From Methylophilaceae bacterium (GTDB lineage Bacteria > Pseudomonadota > Gammaproteobacteria > Burkholderiales > Methylophilaceae), in NCBI GenBank assembly GCA_017880825.1, contig JADGRN010000004.1, forward strand, positions 1-19,258: 19,258 nt of DNA, written 5' to 3'. The notes below the pieces were generated by a model that worked only from the letters and a program-made list of their open reading frames with translations, had not been told where the DNA came from and did not search any database. Within the stretch, counting starts at the first letter, position 1; each line of letters begins with the position of its first letter. This document shows positions 16,767-19,258 of this stretch, piece after piece. A program made the position numbers and the translations under genes.

Positions 16767-17542
16767 CGCCGACTTTAATCTTCGATATTGAGACCATCCC
16801 CGATACCGATGGCCTGAAAAAACTCTACGATCTGTCCGCTGAAACCTCAGCGCAAGACGTCGCCAATATCGCTTTCCACAAGCGCCGCCAACACAACGGT
16901 AGCGAGTTCCTGCCTCTGCATCAGCACCGTGTTGTCGCCATCTCCTGTGCCTTACGTGAAGGCGATACGTTCAAAGTCTGGACGCTGGGGGTAGCGGACG
17001 AGCCGGAAGGCCAGCTCATACAACGTTTTTTTGATGGTATAGAGAAGTACACGCCAAACCTGGTTTCCTGGAATGGCGGCGGCTTCGATCTGCCGGTGCT
17101 GCACTACCGCGGCCTGATTCATGGGGTAGCGGCTTCGCGCTACTGGGACATGGGCGAGGACGACCGCGAGTTCAAGTGGAACAATTACATCAGCCGCTAT
17201 CACACGCGCCACCTGGACCTGATGGACTTGATGGCGCTGTATCAGGCACGTGCCAATGCATCGCTGGATGACATCGCCCGGCTTTGCGGCTTCCCCGGCA
17301 AGCTCGGCATGGATGGTTCCAAGGTGTGGGATGCTTTTAAACAAGGCGAAATCGAAGCCATTCGCAACTACTGCGAGACCGACGTTGCCAACACCTACCT
17401 GGTGTTCCTGCGCTTTCAGCTTATGCGGGGCGTGCTGAATCAGGAATCTTACGCGCGCGAAATTGCCTTGGTACGCGATACCCTGTCCGGCTATTCGGGC
17501 GAGCATTGGCGCGAGTTCCTCCAAGCCTGGGATAAAGCCTAA
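16763..17542 (+). CDS. Predicted 3'-5' exonuclease related to PolB proofreading domain
   Basis: This 259-residue DEDD-superfamily nuclease belongs to the PolB-like exonuclease group (DNA_pol_B_exo2, COG3298). The Exo I motif is FDIETIPD with D8 and E10. Exo II is LVSWNGGGFDLPVLHYR with the metal-binding Asp in FDLP. Exo III is YCETDVANTYL with the catalytic Tyr and Asp. I start it at the GTG at 16763, which overlaps the ydbL stop as GTGA and places the first beta-strand immediately after the start. The in-frame ATG at 16667 would add 32 residues encoded inside ydbL with no family resemblance. No polymerase domain is present. Its biological role is not established, though DNA repair or RNA processing are possibilities. 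Confidence 0.9.
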   Translation: MTPTLIFDIETIPDTDGLKKLYDLSAETSAQDVANIAFHKRRQHNGSEFLPLHQHRVVAISCALREGDTFKVWTLGVADEPEGQLIQRFFDGIEKYTPNLVSWNGGGFDLPVLHYRGLIHGVAASRYWDMGEDDREFKWNNYISRYHTRHLDLMDLMALYQARANASLDDIARLCGFPGKLGMDGSKVWDAFKQGEIEAIRNYCETDVANTYLVFLRFQLMRGVLNQESYAREIALVRDTLSGYSGEHWREFLQAWDKA

Positions 17543-17563
17543 CCTGTTTTAGAAAGTTCTGAA

Positions 17564-18925
17564 GTGTCTGCTGCTACCCCCAACCAATCTATATCCATGC
17601 CGGTCGCCCATATCGAGTCGCTCGACCAAGAGGGCCGTGGCGTCGCCCACGTTGACGGTAAAACCATCTTTATCGACGGCGCGTTGCCCGGCGAGCAAGT
17701 GACCTATAAATCCCACCGCAAGAAATCCAGCTTTGAGGTGGCGGATGTGGTCGATATTCTCAAACCATCCAATCTGCGGGTGACACCCAAGTGCCCGTAT
17801 TTCGGTATCTGTGGCGGCTGTGTCATGCAGCACCTGGAATTCTCGGCGCAGGTGGCGGCCAAGCAGCGCCTGCTGGAAAGTAATTTGTGGCATATCGGCA
17901 AAGTAACAGCGGAAACCATGCTGCCGCCAATCTACGGCCCGGCCTGGGGCTACCGCCACAAGGCCAGACTGCGCGTGCGCCATGTGCCGAAAAAAGGCGG
18001 CGTGCTGGTCGGCTTCAACGAAAAGGCCAGCAGCTACGTGGCGCACATGGATAGCTGTGAAGTGCTGCCGCCGCATGTGTCGGCGCTGATCGTGCCGTTG
18101 CAGCAACTGATCATGCAACTGACGGTACGCGATAAGTTGCCGCAGATCGAGGTGGCGGTCGGCGAGCAGGCCACCGTACTGGTGCTGCGCATCATGGAGC
18201 CATTGCAACCTGCTGATGAGCCGCTGCTACGCGCGTTTGCCGATAAACATGGCGTGCAGATCTGGACGCAAAGCAAAGGCCCGGAAACCGTCAAGCCGTT
18301 TCACCCGCTGGATGGCGCGGCGCTGAGCTATTCCTTGCCGGAATTCGGCCTGACTTATCCGTTCAAGCCCACCGAATTCACCCAGGTCAATCCGCAAATC
18401 AACCGCGTGATGCTGCGCCGTGCCATGCAGTTGCTGAATCCGCAGGCGTGGGAGCGCATCGCCGATTTCTTCTGCGGCCTCGGCAACTTCACGCTGCCGA
18501 TTGCGCGCAGCGGCGCCACAGTATTGGGGATGGAAGGCGCAGCGACATTGGTCAGCCGGGCCAGGGAGAGCGCCGGATTGAATGGCCTCGACCAGCGCGT
18601 GGAATTCCGCGAGGCCGATCTGTTCAAAATGACGCCCGAAAGTCTGGCCGGGCTTGGAAAGTTTGATAAATGGTTGATTGACCCACCGCGCGATGGCGCG
18701 ATGGCGCTGATTCAGGCGTTATCAGACATCGCTGATGAAACTCGCCCGCAACGCATCGTGTATGTATCGTGCAACCCTGCTACACTGGCGCGCGATGCGG
18801 GGATTTTGCTGCATGTCAAAGGCTATCGCATGGTAGCGGCGGGGGTGATCAACATGTTCCCGCACACGGCGCATGTGGAATCAATTGCTTTGTTTGAACT
18901 TCGGATGATGGGGGAATCGCTATGA
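17564..18925 (+). CDS. rlmD: 23S rRNA (uracil-1939-C5)-methyltransferase RlmD
   Basis: RlmD (RumA) places the m5U at position 1939 of 23S rRNA. The order is a TRAM RNA-binding domain (about 12–70), a 4Fe-4S cluster site with C77, C83, C86 ([10 protein letters not shown]) and C165 (MDSCEVLPP), and a C-terminal SAM methyltransferase domain. That domain carries FTQVN (272–276), [12 protein letters not shown] (301–312), the DPPR motif (373–376), the nucleophile C403 in [12 protein letters not shown], and the base E439 in HTAHVES. The start is taken as GTG at 17564. An ATG at 17597 is possible, because neither has a strong Shine-Dalgarno. It lies 21 bases after the exonuclease gene, and its stop overlaps the next small gene. 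Confidence 0.95.
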   Translation: MSAATPNQSISMPVAHIESLDQEGRGVAHVDGKTIFIDGALPGEQVTYKSHRKKSSFEVADVVDILKPSNLRVTPKCPYFGICGGCVMQHLEFSAQVAAKQRLLESNLWHIGKVTAETMLPPIYGPAWGYRHKARLRVRHVPKKGGVLVGFNEKASSYVAHMDSCEVLPPHVSALIVPLQQLIMQLTVRDKLPQIEVAVGEQATVLVLRIMEPLQPADEPLLRAFADKHGVQIWTQSKGPETVKPFHPLDGAALSYSLPEFGLTYPFKPTEFTQVNPQINRVMLRRAMQLLNPQAWERIADFFCGLGNFTLPIARSGATVLGMEGAATLVSRARESAGLNGLDQRVEFREADLFKMTPESLAGLGKFDKWLIDPPRDGAMALIQALSDIADETRPQRIVYVSCNPATLARDAGILLHVKGYRMVAAGVINMFPHTAHVESIALFELRMMGESL

Positions 18926-19080
18926 GCAGACGCAATACAGGGCCACTGTTCGAAGGGAACAATCGTCGCTTAGCAGCACAGCGTAAGGCTGACCGCAGAA
19001 AATCTGCACGCATCATGTTGGTGTTGAAATATCTTCTTGTGGCGGTAGTGGCCGCAATCCTGGTGAAAATTTTCACCTAG
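18922..19080 (+). CDS. Small single-helix membrane protein, 52 residues
   Basis: The ATG at 18922 overlaps the rlmD stop (ATGA), which implies coupled translation. The protein has a strongly basic N-terminal half ([20 protein letters not shown] then [10 protein letters not shown]) and one transmembrane helix at about 31–50, ending KIFT. By the positive-inside rule the basic part faces the cytoplasm. No family is recognised. The charge pattern could allow binding to RNA, ribosomes or membrane lipids, but that is speculation. The overlap and clean composition make it a likely real gene. Confidence 0.65.
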   Translation: MSRRNTGPLFEGNNRRLAAQRKADRRKSARIMLVLKYLLVAVVAAILVKIFT

Positions 19081-19113
19081 TAGTTTGTAGCATGAGGCGG
19101 CTGCTTTGTTTGA

Positions 19114-19131
19114 GCGCCAGTTTATTGGCGC
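19114..19131. terminator. Possible bidirectional terminator hairpin between convergent genes
   Basis: GCGCCA (19114–19119) pairs with TGGCGC (19126–19131) around the loop GTTTAT. It sits between the + strand small membrane protein and the minus-strand glycosylase gene, where a shared terminator is expected. No long T run follows on either strand, so the call is tentative. Confidence 0.35.
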
Positions 19132-19134
19132 GGT

Positions 19135-19258
19135 TTAAGGATTCAGCAAGATTTTTCTCCAGGCCTGCAGTTTTTCCGGATAGCTGATAGAGGCGTTGGC
19201 GGGACTGGTAGAAGGCAGGCGATCATAAAGCAAATGCGCACAGCTTTGGTCAAGCCTC
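19135..19258 (-). CDS. Mug/TDG-like DNA glycosylase, 3' part only (runs off the window)
   Basis: The last 40 codons of a minus-strand gene are present. They read RLDQSCAHLLYDRLPSTSPA, then NASISYPEKLQAWRKILLNP and a TAA at 19137–19135. The LPSTSPANA segment followed by a K..AW helix is characteristic of the C-terminal motif of the uracil-DNA glycosylase superfamily, specifically the mismatch-specific Mug/TDG and hypoxanthine-DNA glycosylase groups. These remove deaminated bases from DNA. The N-terminal catalytic motif lies outside the window, so the subgroup cannot be decided. Confidence 0.75.
   Translation of the reverse strand, partial: RLDQSCAHLLYDRLPSTSPANASISYPEKLQAWRKILLNP

Overview
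The window reads as a chromosomal segment of a betaproteobacterium, probably of the Nitrosomonadales/Gallionellaceae type. This is inferred from gene content and order: dapD–ArsC-like–dapE–prmB, xseA divergent from dsbB–cysM, and ydbH–ynbE–ydbL followed by a PolB-like exonuclease and rlmD. Base composition looks moderately GC-rich. I see no rRNA, tRNA, CRISPR array, transposase or integrase.

Bases 1–5250 look accessory. A two-helix membrane protein on the + strand (39–575) is followed by a tight minus-strand operon: hsp20, a small coiled-coil ORF, a CBS-domain gene, a fused isoaspartyl methyltransferase/erythromycin-esterase-like protein, and a 300-residue protein of unknown function. Together they look like a protein-damage and stress-response module. 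The operon is bracketed by two near-identical 26-base palindromic repeats in the same orientation (608–633 and 5183–5208). An FNR-like box and a strong leader hairpin lie upstream of hsp20. The CBS gene and the coiled-coil gene each appear frame-disrupted at a homopolymer run (C6 and A7).

Bases 5248–8659 carry the lysine/diaminopimelate operon on the minus strand: dapD, an ArsC/Spx-like gene, dapE and prmB. The last three are chained by ATGA overlaps. Between dapD and the ArsC-like gene lies the C-terminal tail of an EAL phosphodiesterase domain, a gene relic. A secreted four-EF-hand calcium-binding protein (8790–9236), the Kup potassium transporter and XseA follow, all on the minus strand.

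From 12567 onward genes run on the + strand. DsbB and CysM are translationally coupled. A relic of a GGDEF-domain C-terminus lies antisense in the next gap. Then comes the YdbH–YnbE–YdbL intermembrane lipid-bridge locus with a compact YdbH, a 3'-5' exonuclease whose GTG start overlaps the ydbL stop, RlmD, and a 52-residue single-helix membrane protein overlapping the rlmD stop. The window ends in the 3' part of a minus-strand Mug/TDG-like DNA glycosylase gene.

The most notable points are the repeat-bracketed stress operon with its two-domain repair/hydrolase protein, its small frameshifted partner genes and structured leader, and the two fossil ends of cyclic-di-GMP enzymes.
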